64,000 nucleotides of DNA from Icerya purchasi. Taxonomy: Eukaryota > Arthropoda > Insecta > Hemiptera > Monophlebidae. The first letter of the stretch is position 1. Each line of letters opens with the position of its first letter. The stretch covers positions 179,634,695 to 179,698,694 of the forward strand of contig CM077115.1 of assembly GCA_039619475.1 (NCBI GenBank), in the 5' to 3' direction. The notes beneath the pieces were generated by a model, which was not told where the DNA came from, ran no database searches, and was given only the letters and a program-made list of their open reading frames with translations. Made by a program: the position numbers and the translations under genes. Positions 45,200-57,379 of this stretch are shown piece after piece.

Positions 45200-46800
45200 A
45201 GTCTACCCAGCGACAGTAGGTGCTAAAAAAGAAGTTTTATTAGAACTTTTAATACAGACTAGATCCATCGATTTGTTTCTATCAAACGTCCGAACTTCTG
45301 GTGAATTGTCCAGCAACGCAATTGCCATGTTGTTCGGGTGCGTTCCTTATCTATAGGCATACTTCTCTGTGCCGTCGAATATTACTTCTTGAACAAACTT
45401 TATTCCGAGGTCTTTGTAATGCGTTAAATTGGTAATGTACCACGGGGCGTTTACAACCATCCGGAGGATTTCGTTCTGGATCATCCGTTGTATGATTGAT
45501 ATGCTACTCTTTTTAGAACAGCCCCATTGCGGGCAGCTGTAATGCCAAACTGGCTTTAAAATCTCATTATAAACTACGTAATAGTTTATTTTCAGTAGAT
45601 AATTCCGATTTCCTGTTTAGTAGCCAGTATGGTTGTCTTAACTTTATATTTAATTCGGTCCATTTTATATGTTTCTTTCATGTTAGGCGTTGATCATGGT
45701 ATACACCCAGATATTTCGCATCTGTTTTTCGCGGAATTTCAATATTGTTCAGGACTATGTCTTCCGTCGGATCAATTTTTCTGTTAGTGAAGATTACTCG
45801 CGCTGATTTACTTTCATTGGTTTGGATTTTCTATAAGTTGAGCCATGACGAAATTTCAGTAAACAGCGGTGTTTGAATGGTATTGCGCGCTTTGACATGC
45901 GTCAGAGCATAAAATCGCGGTGTCGTCAGCAAAGGTTGTTGTTATCTCTACATTGGGAGGTGTAGGAATATCTGATGTGTAAATGAGATACAGTAATGGC
46001 CTTAGCACACTTCCCTGCGGAACTTCTGCTTTTATTGGATGTATATATTTGATAAATCATCTTCATACTGGACGTAGAAATATCTTTCAATCATATATGA
46101 CTGAAGTAACTGATATAATTCATGAGGAAAATGCCGTTTAATTTTCTGTAAAAAACCATCGTGCCAGGCTTTATCGAAATGGCTTATGTCCAGAAACACA
46201 GCGTCGCAGTACTTTGTCTTATTGAGAGATGTTTCAATGGTGGTAACTACACGATGCACTTGTTCTATTATGCTTGGCTGTGAATCCAAACTGGTGGTCT
46301 AGTATTAGATACATTTATCGTTGATGGTTGACATCATCCGTTTTTACTAGCAGCTTTTCATAAAGTTTAGAGATTACAGGCAGCAATGAGATGGGTCAAT
46401 ACGAAGCCGGCTCTGTTGGGGGTTTCTGCAGTTTTTTAATAACGACTCTCTGTGACAGTTTTAGTTGTAAATTAAAATACCGCAGCCGTACCATTGCACT
46501 GAAAATGTATATTAGTAGTATGAAACCTTTTCCCGGCAATTCCTTTAAGATAAGTGCGGTAATTAAATCATAGCCCGGCGATTTATTTGGGTTTAATGTT
46601 TTTACTAAAGTATGGATTTCACGAGGAGACGTAGATTTTATTGCCGAGCAAACATAATAAGTTTCATGGTTGAACGTTGCGCTTTTAGGATGTGACTGGA
46701 ATATCTTTGCGAAATGTTTTCCGAATACCTCCGCTTCTTCTAGATCCGTTCTGGCCTAGGTTCGGTCCAATTTTTTTATTGGACGTACCGTTTGTATTGG
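45200..46800 (-). pseudogene. Jockey reverse transcriptase, decayed
   Basis: In order on the minus strand: PNKSPGYDLITALILKELP (46,560-46,590 region), SY.PISLLPVISKLYEKLL, DHQFGFTAKH, motif A as DAVFLDISHFDKAWHDG in the ORF 46,032-46,289, motif B EVPQGSVLRPLLYLIYTSDIP near 46,020, motif C TTFADDTAILCSDA near 45,915, then KYLGVYHDQRLT and a C-terminus ending near 45,240. All catalytic blocks are recognisable, and the ADD of motif C is kept, but frameshifts and stops separate them. This RT is more diverged than the copy at 19,569-20,395. Confidence 0.88.
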
Positions 46801-47099
46801 CCTTTTTAGGTTCCTTGTTGCCTTCCACATCAAGTAGCCATGCTGTGCCGGACAGGTCACAGATTTGTTAACCCCTTTTTTTTTTTACTGATTTATTTTT
46901 TAAATCTTGCAGTAACATTTTTTAAATCTTTGTTTGCTTATTTCATGCTGTCTTATGAGTGGGATTTCTTGATGTTTGCCATTGTTTCGTAATTTCCTTT
47001 TTAACCGGACCGTTTTTTAAATTTTATCTGTGTAATAAATAACAGACTTACCTAATTGTGCTCCGTTGGCGTGGATGCCTACGCAGTCTGGTGTGTAAG

Positions 47100-47900
47100 T
47101 CGAATGAAATTTTCTATCGCTTCTTCTATTTGTTTCTCGGTTTTTAATGGTATTTTCGGATTTATTGTGCGTTCAAGTTGATCTCGAAATGCATTACATT
47201 TTTTGTGAATTTATTATGCGATTTCGGTTTACGCATTTTCTTGACTACATCCTGAGTAACTAGGAGCGTAACTGATGGATGATCTGATGGCAAAATTTTA
47301 TCGGTCCTGACATCAACAAGTGCTAATGAAATCCCTTTTATTATATAGAAATCCGGAAGAGGTTTGGTATTGCATTGGGGTTAGTTGGCCAGTAAGTAGG
47401 TGTTTCCGATGAGCAAATGATGTTATAGGTTTCGTCGATAATTGATTTCAGTTCTTTGCCTCTAGGTACTGTCAGTCTTGATCCGAAGTATATATTTTTC
47501 GCACTGTGGTCACCTCCTACTACGTGTATCTGCAGCCTAAAGTTTTGAGGAGAAATCAGCAAACTGTTCCTTTTTTATATTGTGCCGTGGAGGACAGTAA
47601 ACACTGCTGAGACACTAATATTTGTCCCCTCATTAATTACTACGCTGGTTGCTTGTAGATAATTCAGGTTATATTTTTCCAGTTCATAATGTTCCATGCT
47701 GCTTTTTATTATGATACCAGTGTACATGTGCTGTACCATCCGGGTGATTAGTAAAATATGAATTGTATCCCTTATAATTAATGAACCTGGTGCTTGTAAG
47801 GTGCGTCTTCGACAAAAGGAGAATTTTCGATGTCATATAATGTACATCTATACTTCATCTACATATATGGTTTAAGATACCATTTGCGTTCCATGTTACA
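47100..47900 (-). pseudogene. Jockey APE-type endonuclease, decayed
   Basis: Minus-strand frames give SKTHLTSTRFINYKGYNSYFTNHPDGTA (E of the SETH motif lost, now K), YLQATSVVI, SVYCPP, then GGDHSAKN..FGSRLTVPRGKEL and PTYWPTNPNAIPN at 47,341-47,562. In the family the GGD.NAKH and SRL segments carry catalytic and binding residues for nicking target DNA; here NAKH is SAKN. The loss of the glutamate and several frame changes make it inactive. Confidence 0.85.
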
Positions 47901-47929
47901 GTTTTTAAGTTTCTCATTTCTTATTTAAC

Positions 47930-49037
47930 ATAGAAATGATGAGGCACTGAGTAGTTGGCCTTGCTGTTCTATCACACTGAGAAAAAGCGATTTGATTTCA
48001 GTTATGAGTGTTTATTGTATTATCAGTGGTATTAGAGGTCTGAGGTTTTTCTTGAACGTGGAATACTTTGGAATTATTATTTTCGTGAGGTTCGATATCT
48101 ACAAAAAAAAAATGGCAACGGCTGTTTGCTCACTCTGTGTTTCACATTAGTTATATGTCTAACTTTATGACCATATTCATTCAAGGCTGAGATAATGTCA
48201 CTTATTTCTATAGACTGATGTAAATTCTCCGTATTACATAACTCGGAAACATCGTTCTGATTTAATTTGATAAGTGGTGCTCGATTTTCTCTTCAATGAA
48301 TCAGCTTGCAGTAGTTTTCTATGGCATTTGTTTTAATTTCAACTCTCTTGTCCGTTAGGGACATGCAGCGAAGTTCATTCGTAGGAATTACGGACGAAAA
48401 TATCGGTCAACATTCTAGTGTAATCCTTTACTCCATAGATAGGAGGTTTTTGACCTTGTAACTTCGTCTGTAATCTCGTCATCAGTTGCTAAGATCGCAT
48501 ATCTATTGCTACTTATTTTCAACATTTTTCTGTCAATGTCAGAAGAAACGCTCCTGACAAGTTCACTTGGTCTCTTCCGTTTGTTTGTTACCTCTTACCA
48601 GTTGTGAGAGTCCGCATTTGTTTCACATGCAACTGACATTAAATCTTCTTTTAAAGGATTAATAGGTAACAATATAGGAGTGGTAACAATGTTCGATTTA
48701 CGCTTATTTTCCACCACCGGAGTTATTTTTTTTTTATAATAATAGTTACATTATCATCACTACGATGTTTAGCACCGATAGTACGATTGGTACATATTAG
48801 CATTATTATTACTGTTGCCGCGAGAATTATTATTATTATTATTATTATTATTATTGTTGTTGTTGGTATTACGAATATTACGGAGATTTCGGTCATCAGC
48901 TCTATTAGGTTAGTATTAAGCGTAAGTATCTCATTTGGCGTCGATGCGGTTGTAGCGGAAGCAGCGGAATGAGTAGTTTGCTTCCCGGTTATAGATGACT
49001 TACCGATAGAATTCGACGACGAGGGCGATACGGACAT
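47930..49037 (-). pseudogene. Jockey gag (ORF1), decayed
   Basis: Starts MSVSPSSSNSIGKSS at 49,037, a Ser/Thr-rich N-terminus. A (TTA)n array at 48,827-48,855 has expanded inside the frame (read as poly-Ile). Further on, minus-strand frames give KPPIYG (48,450 region), LNEYGHKVRHITNVKHR near 48,190 and LPFFFVDIEPHENN near 48,095. Together these are the PRE_C2HC domain of Jockey gag proteins. The following zinc knuckles are barely recognisable (SQCDRTARPT near 47,970). The protein would package element RNA. Stops and frameshifts throughout. Confidence 0.75.
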
Positions 49038-49079
49038 AGCGCTGCGCCGCGGATGATGATTGCTCGGCTAAACTTGACT

Positions 49080-49960
49080 AAACTTCTGCGCAAAATTTTA
49101 CTTAACACGGAATCTGATATTACTTCGGATCGTAAATCCCTTTAGTATTTAAGATAGAACTATACCATGCCGAACTGAGAATATTAGTTGTAGAGGTTTT
49201 TATTTGACCTCAGTGTATTCTTTATGGGCAAACTTTATGGAATGTAAACGATTTCTGCCGAGGGAGAATTTCGGAATAAACGGGCAAATACCATCAGATC
49301 CTACCGATTTCGCAGCTCAGTCCACCATCCCATTACCGGATATCGATATATTAGGTATTCCGGCTTAATATAGACCAACCAAGTGGTGAGATCTTATTTT
49401 AAATGTAACGAGGCCTCTCTTTTTATAGGAAATATTTTGGAGCGTTTTTTTTTTACAAACCGTACATTTCGTTACAGGACCTGTTTCGTTAAACAGGTTT
49501 TTTGTCGCAGGATTTCCTTATTACCCCGGATGGCTTAAGAATGACACTGTAAACACATTTTCTTTCTTTGCTCGCCAAGTTGCTTAAGCTCTAGGTGTCA
49601 AACTGTTCGTGCTGGAGATCTGTCCTTTCCGGTCTTCTTGTAACATTCTCCGAAATAACTAGTCGAATAAAAACCTCTTTCTGTTTTTTCATTCTTTTAT
49701 GTTTTTTTTCTTAAGAATTATAGTGAAACAGGGTATTTCTTCGACAATAGCATTGAAATAGGCCCATTGTTTTACGATTATAATCTACGTTTCCGCAGCA
49801 CAAGCGGCAATATAGAAGAGACCGGGGATAACCATTTTGGTTTACTGCCGTGCCTCTGAAACCAGAAAACAGAAAAAAAAAAATCCGGCAGACTTTGAAG
49901 GCCGGACAATCTGCGTTATTCGACTTCCAACAAAATACCAAAACTTTCTTTTTTTTTTTT
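49080..49960. other. unassigned stretch between two LINEs
   Basis: The part next to 49,080 may be 5' UTR of the Jockey element. The ORF at 49,711-49,998 overlaps the poly(A) of the next LINE and is not a gene. Confidence 0.35.
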
Positions 49961-51227
49961 TTTTTTTGGGCGCGCCAGCGGCATTGACCCAACAACAAGA
50001 AAACTAAGCTAATAAATTAAATAATTAAGCGGTCCGAAATGGACGCAACAAAAGACAGCAGTGCGGACACCACAGAAGATGAAGGAAAGGAGAGGATAAA
50101 GGAAGAATTATAGGGAGTAGGGAGACCTAATGACAGGAGCTGACTGTATAAAAGGTAGCGTTCGTTACGAAGAGCAGGACATTCAAAGAAAATGTGATTA
50201 GCATCACATGTACGAGGAGGATCACAATCGTGGAGAGAACAATCAGGAGAAGGCGATAGAGCAAATCGAAAGCGAGAGGAAGGGAGGAGAGAATGATTGA
50301 TCCGGAGACGAATTAGGGAGACAATAGAAGAACGACGACTGAGAGGAATAGAATGGAACCAAGACAGGGAACGAGGAATTGGCTGAATGAAACGGTAATG
50401 AGAATGGCGATTAGAAAATAGGGAGGGATAAATATCCTGCCAAAGTCTGGCGTGATTGGAGGTAGATAAGGAAAGGATATCTGAAGAAGGGAAATGGTTG
50501 AGGAATGAATCAAGGCGACCAGCAGAACGAGCCAAAGAATCGGCTGCATCGTTGCCATCAATTCTGGAATGACTGGGCACCCACAAAAAATCAATGAGAA
50601 TAGAACGGGATGACTGCAAAGTGGAGGTAAGAGAACGAATTGAGAGAATAATATTATCAGAGGAATGTGAAGGAGGAGAGGATATGGCTTGAAGGACGCC
50701 CTTAGAGTCCGAAATAATGAGGAATTGGGAAAGATCGCTTAAAGAGGAAATATAAGAGATAGCGTGAAGAATGGCGATCGACTCGGCAGAAAAAATAGAG
50801 CAGAAGGAAGGAAGCCGGAAGGACTCAGAATGTCGAAGCGACGGAGCAGTAAACGCACCACCCACGCCGTCCTCGCGCTTGGAACCATCAGTAAAGATCA
50901 ATACATGAGCAGGAAAAGAGAAATTCAACAAATGAAGAAATTCATTGTTGACTGCACCGTGAGAGGAGGAATTGGCTCGAAGTGGGAGAGAGGAAAATTT
51001 GATAGGCTGGCATAGGCTATTGAAGTCATGAAAGAAGTACGGAAGAGTGTTGTAGGAAAGGACAACAGGAGAAAAATTAGAAAGACGGGTAGCAATGAGC
51101 GACAGGATTGGGATTTTATGAGGAGAAAAACGCCAGCAGTTTTTGATATATAGATAGGAGGAAATAAGTTTGGACGAGGAGATGGGAAGCCGTTTAATTA
51201 AGAAGCGATACCCAAGCTGAGAAAACT
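49950..51227 (-). mobile_element. RNase H LINE 3' tail (family B) with poly(A)
   Basis: A 5'-truncated insertion in minus orientation. The poly(A) appears as a T run at about 49,948-49,967, preceded on the minus strand by GGGTCAATGCCGCTGGCGCGCCC. The reading frame stays open from the truncation point near 51,227 (RFLIKRLPISSSKLISSYLY) through to 50,017, so the protein part is larger than the ORF from the first Met. A relic of the same family lies at 36,774-37,810. Confidence 0.85.
50017..50931 (-). CDS. LINE polyprotein C-terminus: RNase H plus zinc-knuckle region
   Basis: 304 codons from the first Met; the true frame extends further upstream. The RNase H domain occupies residues about 8-140. 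It has Asp in FTDGSKRED, Glu in SAESIAIL, Asp in IISDSKGVL, and the last acid in WVPSHSRIDGNDAADSLAR, so all four metal-binding acids are present. A tail follows with C..CDPPRTCDANHIFFECP, a Cys/His-type knuckle common at LINE C-termini. RNase H removes the RNA strand after first-strand synthesis. The frame is intact, so this is the youngest copy of its family here, but without RT and endonuclease it cannot act alone. The overlapping ORF at 50,313-50,594 is a shadow. Confidence 0.9.
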   Translation of the reverse strand: MLNFSFPAHVLIFTDGSKREDGVGGAFTAPSLRHSESFRLPSFCSIFSAESIAILHAISYISSLSDLSQFLIISDSKGVLQAISSPPSHSSDNIILSIRSLTSTLQSSRSILIDFLWVPSHSRIDGNDAADSLARSAGRLDSFLNHFPSSDILSLSTSNHARLWQDIYPSLFSNRHSHYRFIQPIPRSLSWFHSIPLSRRSSIVSLIRLRINHSLLPSSRFRFALSPSPDCSLHDCDPPRTCDANHIFFECPALRNERYLLYSQLLSLGLPTPYNSSFILSFPSSSVVSALLSFVASISDRLII

Positions 51228-51229
51228 TT

Positions 51230-51840
51230 TATGTGAATACTGAATACTACTGAATTTTCTGCGATTCAATTGCATTCTTAACACGAGTTGTTACTCGACG
51301 TTGTTAGTAATTCCTTTTTTTATAGCATCGTCATAGTGTGTATGATAAATTCAGGAATTCAAAATTTTTCCACGAATGCTTTGAAATCATCGTTGTAACA
51401 TTAATACTATGTGATTATATTTACCCTGAAAATAATGAATTTATGGGTTTTCTGCCGCATGGCAGTTCTTGGAAAATGACATTGTAACAATCCACGCGCC
51501 CATGTACAAAAAACGGTGCAATATATTTGTAAGCAATTTTTTTTTTTTTAATTTTAAAATTACATCTCCATTTTTCAAATTTTACTGATATTATTAAAAC
51601 GAACACGTTAAGTGATAAAACTTTTTTCCAACTAATCTAAACGTATTCCTGTTGTTTTTTGTTTTTTTTTTGTTGTCAGCTTCTTTGAAATATTTATTAT
51701 CATATTTTAATTTTTTTCCAAATTCGTTTAATTGCTTTTTCGTTGATTACTACTAAATGCTATCGTCTTAGTTTTATCTAACAGCAAATTTTACTATTAC
51801 ATATATTTTTACAAATATATATACGTACATATTTTGATAA

Positions 51841-51876
<36 letters not shown>

Positions 51877-53135
51877 TAATACATATGTAGTAATGAAACA
51901 AGTGGTCTCGTCGGTCTCGTCCTGCTTCTGTTTTTATCCTTAAGTGCGCATCATTAGAGCTGATATTGTAACTTTTTTCATGTAGAGTTGTCTTATTAAG
52001 TATACGGTGTGTTCTCAGAAATTTTCGCTGCTCCTAAAAGCTACAAAGTTCGTTCCATTTGTCTGTAACGTGCAGTATTTACGTTCTATTCGTAGGCTTT
52101 CTCTGTTGACTGCCTGAGTTCCTTTGGCTGTTCCTGAAATATCCCATTTTAAAAATATCTGCAAACAAACTTCACTTTCTTCCTTTTCTATTTCTGCTTT
52201 ACAGGAATGCGAAGTTAAAGTGTTTTTTAGTTGAACTGACTAATTGTATGCTAATAGTAAGCAAATTTAGCACATATATATATATATGTTACACATATAA
52301 GTGTGTTGCGTTTTTTTGGCAATTTTATAAAATTACCAAAAGATGAAGCTGTATTTTAAAGAAAAAAATTTAACATTACCTGTCTATACTGATGGCGACT
52401 AAATTTAGAATGGACGAGGTACTACAAATAACGTCGGTAGCTATGTACATATCGCAAATACTTTCCGGTAGGCCCCATTTTCCGTTAATCTAAAACAATC
52501 AAATATATTACCGATATTAATTTAAAGCGATTTTAAAAGTAAATGAACATAAATTTTCTACCGTACGATTTTCTGTATGCGGGCACCACTTTTTTTTTCT
52601 TTTCTCTCGTGTCATAATTTTCTTTCTAGATCGAAAAGGTTCGTTTTGATCCTTTCGGCTGCAGAGTACCCTTTTGGTTATTGCTGAAATAGGTAATAAT
52701 TTAGAAAGATACAGGGAGGTATCGTAAAACAAAATTTCGAAAAACCGCGGATTAGATATTTTTAAGAAATTGGTCCAGTCCTTAGTGACCCATTTAATAT
52801 TTCATTTATTAAAGTCGAACAGAATGGAAGAGATAGGTGACAGAAATAAAATTTAAATGAAAACGCGCGAAAGAAAATTTAACCGCCATAGAAAATATTT
52901 AACGATAAACATTGTCTCGGGATCGATGATGCGTTTTCTGGGGTCTTTTTTTCCAGGGCCTCGAGGTCCGCTTGCTGACAAGTCCCCCTTCCGCCTAGAC
53001 GATGTCGGAAATGGAAAACAAACTTACCAACAAGCCGACCTCGCACCCACACGAAAAGCCACTAAGAATCGCATCATCGACACTGAGACAAAGTTTACGG
53101 TCGACTATTTTTTTGTTCTTTTGCGTTCTTATTGA
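51230..53135. other. unassigned stretch with (TA)n
   Basis: A TA microsatellite at 51,845-51,872 and a shorter one at 52,276-52,287. A GC-rich patch at 52,915-53,095 overlaps the ORF 52,857-53,135, which has no recognised domain. Confidence 0.4.
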
Positions 53136-53138
53136 AAC

Positions 53139-53224
53139 TTAGTTTTTGTTGCCTATCTCTTTCAAAATTTAGTTTTTGTCGCCTATCTCTTTCAAAATTT
53201 AGTTTTTTCCGCCTACTTCTTTCA
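53139..53224 (+). repeat. three tandem ~31 bp repeats
   Basis: The unit TTAGTTTTTGTTGCCTATCT followed by CTTTCAAAAT occurs three times with small changes (TTGCC, TCGCC, TCCGCC). Confidence 0.85.
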
Positions 53225-53629
53225 TTCTGTGTTCGATAAATAATTCTTTTTAAAAACCGAAATAAGCGGAAAAAGGCCTAGGCATGACGAGATAAAATTT
53301 ATTATCGGATATTTTCTATAGCGATAAAATTATCGTAGTCGGTTGGACAGTGTGGGCTATTCCGTTCCGGTAGGACCTAGTTCGAATCGTGATGCTGAAT
53401 ATTATAGAAAAATTCCTCTTGCATCGGGTTAATATGTCCCTCGAGAAAAGATAAATTAAAATTATACTTTTTTTCGATCTATTCGTAGTTTAACTGGTTT
53501 GTTTTTAGTGCAATATCTAATAAAGTAATCGGGTGGAGGCTATGGTGCATTTTGGGCACTAATGTATGGTAACGTTAATAACTCGTTTTAAACAAAAACG
53601 TTGTGTAAACGCTACGTAAAGCTGTGCAG

Positions 53630-53630
53630 A

Positions 53631-53708
<78 letters not shown>
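53630..53708 (+). repeat. (ATT)n followed by poly(T)
   Basis: About 17 ATT units, then about 27 T. On the minus strand this reads as an A-run followed by AAT repeats, possibly the tail of a retroposed sequence with nothing recognisable in front of it. Confidence 0.9.
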
Positions 53709-53712
<4 letters not shown>

Positions 53713-54019
53713 CGTATATTTCAGAAATATGTGTATAAAGTTGCAAAGGACTATATGTAAGTAAAGTGTAAACGATAATACAAGTTAAATATTCTATAAA
53801 TGTTTAAAGAAAGAAATAACAGAAATATATGTGTGTGAAAGATGGTCCTTTGCGAGTGTACTTATATGTAATTAGAGGCAATAGTCAGGATGAGAAACAT
53901 AGTCCCGACTAATACCAAGTGTATGCACAAGAATATTAGTATCTGCTTAGAGTATACTCGTATAATACAACTTATAACTTTTATAATGCTTGCCTTAAAA
54001 TATAAGGTAATAGTAAGAT

Positions 54020-54022
<3 letters not shown>

Positions 54023-54056
<34 letters not shown>

Positions 54057-54915
54057 GGTACATTGGGATCACGTTTGACTTCGCTTATGTTATAAATTAT
54101 TTTTATAAGAACATAATTTAATTACTTATATTTTAAGAATTACTTAGTGTAACAATTGTTGTTATGAGATAAACTTATTACATATATACATACAAATGAA
54201 AACGAAATGCTGAAGAAGGTACCAGAGGAAGCCAGTAATATATTTAAAGTTGAAATTAAACGAACTACGTTTAGCTATCTAAATGAAATTTATATCTCAT
54301 AGCATCCTCAGCAAATTTAAGGACATCGAGATGATTTTTATTGGTAAGGAGATATGGTTCCATTCTTTTAATATTATATTTATCACGAATGGTAGTAAAA
54401 ATGGGGCAGTCAAATATAAAATGACTAACGTCATCAACAGTATCTGCTAAGCAGCAGGCACAGTTTGGTCCACTGACAAGTCGAAACCTATATAGATAGG
54501 ATCCAAACTTGCCGTGTCCAGAGAGCATCTGTGAGCTGAAGAAATTAATATTTATTTTTTTCATTTTCAGTCGGTCTGAGATACAGGGGAGAAAGTGATA
54601 AGTTTTCCTACCTGTTATCTCAGAGTCCCACCTCCTCTGCCATTCCAAAATCATCATCTGCTGAACCTGTATCTTAACTAACCTATAAGGAGTATTATTG
54701 CTAATAGGTGGATCAATAATATTGTTTAATAATTCTAGAGATTTAAGCAGGTTGACATCGTTAACAATTCGAAGTTCGCTAGTGATTGCTCTGTTGATGA
54801 TATAAAGGTCCAGTGGGAGCAAACCCGCAATGACACAGGCAGCCGATGTAGGAGTAGTTCTGTAAAGGGAACAGATGTTAAGGAGGAATTTTCTCTGATT
54901 TTCAAATTTCTCGGA
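54023..54915 (-). mobile_element. R1-like LINE 3' end with poly(A)
   Basis: A T run of 32 at 54,023-54,054 is the poly(A) tail on the minus strand, followed by a ~215 base 3' UTR and an open frame up to about 54,905. The frame begins before the first Met with NQRKFLLNICSLYRTTPTSAACVIAGLLPLDL. The element is 5'-truncated near 54,915. Confidence 0.88.
54271..54822 (-). pseudogene. R1-like polyprotein C-terminal domain
   Basis: 183 codons, open without stops. It holds the R1/LOA-type C-terminal region: AGLLPLDLYIINRA just upstream, then W..RWDSEITGRKTYHFLP, then LSGHGKFGSYLYRF, then the CCHC knuckle CACCLADTVDDVSHFIFDC at residues about 121-141. The family has this region after RT; it is thought to help bind RNA or target DNA. 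RT and endonuclease are lost by 5' truncation. The upstream sequence shows that the Met is internal and not the translation start. Confidence 0.85.
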
Positions 54916-54919
54916 AATT

Positions 54920-56960
54920 CGGTTTATTCGCCCACTTCCTTCCTGTGACTAATATTACACGGGTCACGAATTGTTACAGCCAATCTTGATGAGTTTTTGT
55001 ATAATCTTAAATTCCGAACGGAACTCAGCCTACCGATAGGATGTTAATGGCAAACCTTTCTAACTATAAATCTCGTAGTAAATCTAAGCGAGGGTTTTTA
55101 ATTTTTTAAATTTTAAAAAATAATCGGCCGAGTCGCGTGTCCGCTCAAGACCTGCCTGCTTGATAAAATCTACAGCAGCGCGGTGCTAATTTCAACCGAT
55201 TTTCATTAAAATCTCGCTGATTTCAATCCGTAATTAATCGTTCAATTAAACATTTTTTCTTTTGCTTCTAATTAGAATTTTCCAACTCTTATCGCCGGCA
55301 ACTGACGTGATTTACCACACTAAAAAGGTCGTGACCAAAAACAAAGCTACAAGTTAGGCCGCGGAAAATCGGAAACGTTACAATCGTATAATAATAATAA
55401 TATAACTAATAACAAAATGTTAGTAATCTTAAGCAGCAACAAATCACAAATCGGACCGACTGAGTTTGTCGTTGATAAGGGGAAATGTATAGAAGAATCG
55501 CGTGCCAAATTACCATCGACTGATTCTGACAAAACGAAAAATGTTTCTTAGCGCGAATATTTTATTCGCCTTTCGTGTGTTGGTCATTCGACAATTTGAA
55601 TATGCTGTTTGCGTGTTCCAAGTCATCATTGACGCCTTTTACGTGTTACTATTAGCCGCGTGTTCCTTTTGTCACCTGACCACTCGACTACGATCAAATT
55701 AGTTAATTGAAACGCTGCTAAGTGCAAACTATTTTCATTAAATGCCTCGCCGCGGTTATTTCATAAGGCAGTAGGTATAACTTCGAGGATGGTATTTCTA
55801 ATAATTTTTAACTACACTATATGGGCGTCAAAATACTGTTAACAAGCTCGTAAAAAAGTTTGTATATTTCTTACATACCTATTACATATACATATATATG
55901 TATATATATAAAGCAAGGTATTTCGAACCGAGAAGCCTTTTGTAATGCTTGTATGGAAGAGTTGTTTTTAAATTTTCGGTTTGTGTTCTTATACCACAAC
56001 TCACTAATTTCTGTAGTTTTCACGAAACACTTCCATTACATAAAAATATAACAAATAATTGATATAAAAAGGTTACATGATTTTTTATATTATCCCGGCG
56101 TAAAATTGATATAGTCAATAAAACATATATGTGAACTTTCGGACTTCGCCATAGAGACATCTTCTGGATACTTAGGTAACCGATACCCACAGAATCGTAC
56201 ATTTCAACTGATGACTTCATTAGGTTGCACTATCCAAATTTTATTCCTGTTTGAGGGGCTAAGTTTCGAACGGATAGTAGTGCAGTGGGTTTTGCCTTCT
56301 ACACGACCGAAAAGTTCATCACCGGAAGCATTTACTGCAGACAAAGCGTTTGGATTTACTTTAAACGTTTCCCGTAGTTTTATTTTATTTTCAGATAGTC
56401 AGAGCACCTTAATAGCTGCCAAACAGAACAAGTTTGAGTACTGCTGCGATCTATGATATTACGGAGAATCAAACGTCTCAAGACAAAGTGCTTTAACTAT
56501 GTTGGACTCTACTGTGGTCTCCTTTGACGTAGATGGTGTTGCGGAAAATAAAGGTGCTCCGTTTAATGGAGTTATTTTCTCGTATTTCGAACGATTTAGT
56601 CGAACTTACTAAGATACAGAACAGGCAGGACTGGACATTTACACAAGTCTTCATTAAGTATCTCGTACTACAACGCGCAGCCTGCCTTACCTTCCATCTC
56701 CTGCTTTTATTTAATTCGTTCTTCTCTTCAATCTAACACACTTTTTTATTACAGCTGTCTCACCTGCTTAATTTGGCGAATTTTATTTGTGCATGGGATG
56801 GACAGATTTTCATATGTAAGCAATGGTTTTTTTTTGTTTTTTTTTATATAGGTCCATTTTGATATTATTTATTTACTTTATTATAATTATTATTTTAGAC
56901 TTAGCGTCGGAAGAACACTGTAAATCAATTATAAATTAAAATATAGTAGACTAGAGTACG
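54920..56960. other. unassigned stretch
   Basis: Several small ORFs, none with a recognisable domain. A GAAGATG...CCGAAAG segment on the minus strand at about 56,130-56,175 faintly resembles LINE 3' UTR motifs. Confidence 0.35.
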
Positions 56961-56961
56961 A

Positions 56962-56967
56962 ATATAT

Positions 56968-57019
<52 letters not shown>
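56962..57019 (+). repeat. (TA)n microsatellite
   Basis: About 58 bases of nearly pure TA. Confidence 0.95.
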
Positions 57020-57023
<4 letters not shown>

Positions 57024-57099
57024 TATTATTTATCAGCTGATCAACCGATATTTCATGGTGTAGCCTCTTCTCGAATTTTAGATTAGGCGGTCTATTATT

Positions 57100-57378
57100 A
57101 TTTACTATTTTTCGCAGTTCTTGCGGCCTTCTCTATTGAGCAACCGTACTTCTATTTTTCGCTGTTAAAACTTGATATCCCTACCACCCTTAAGAGTGCT
57201 GCTTTTATTCTCTCGTTTGCTTCTGTTTCGGTAATCCTGTCCTTGAAGTGTTTTTATCCCCTGTCCTTAAACGCATAAGAATCTAATTTTTTTTTTTTTT
57301 TTTTTTTTTTAGATTGCTCCTCCTTCTTATTTCTTGGTCTAATGTCCTTGCAGACAAACCCAGTTAAAATTTAAAAAA
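57100..57378 (+). repeat. LINE family D fragment with A-rich end
   Basis: C/T-rich sense strand with landmarks shared with 1,680-1,865 (AAG.GTGCT, TTTTATCC, CCTTAAACGCATAAGAATCTAA and CTAATGTCCTTGC near the end), ending in an A-rich run at 57,372. A T run at 57,290-57,311 has expanded within it. No frame is readable. Confidence 0.5.
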
Positions 57379-57379
57379 A

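Larger units (their letters stand above)
45093..49075 (-). mobile_element. near-full-length Jockey-clade LINE, inactive
   Basis: About 4 kb in minus orientation with gag, endonuclease and RT in the canonical order. An A-rich tail is visible as T-runs at 45,093-45,114. The 5' end lies near the gag start at 49,037. Many stops and frameshifts in all parts mean the copy is old. It is the most complete LINE in the window and shows the domain order missing from the truncated copies elsewhere. Confidence 0.88.

Noticed and set aside
50313..50594. 93-codon ORF inside the RNase H LINE
   Set aside because: It is a shadow in another frame of the RNase H coding sequence.
52857..53135. 92-codon ORF across a GC-rich patch
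   Set aside because: No recognisable domain and it runs into tandem repeats at 53,139; compositional patch only.
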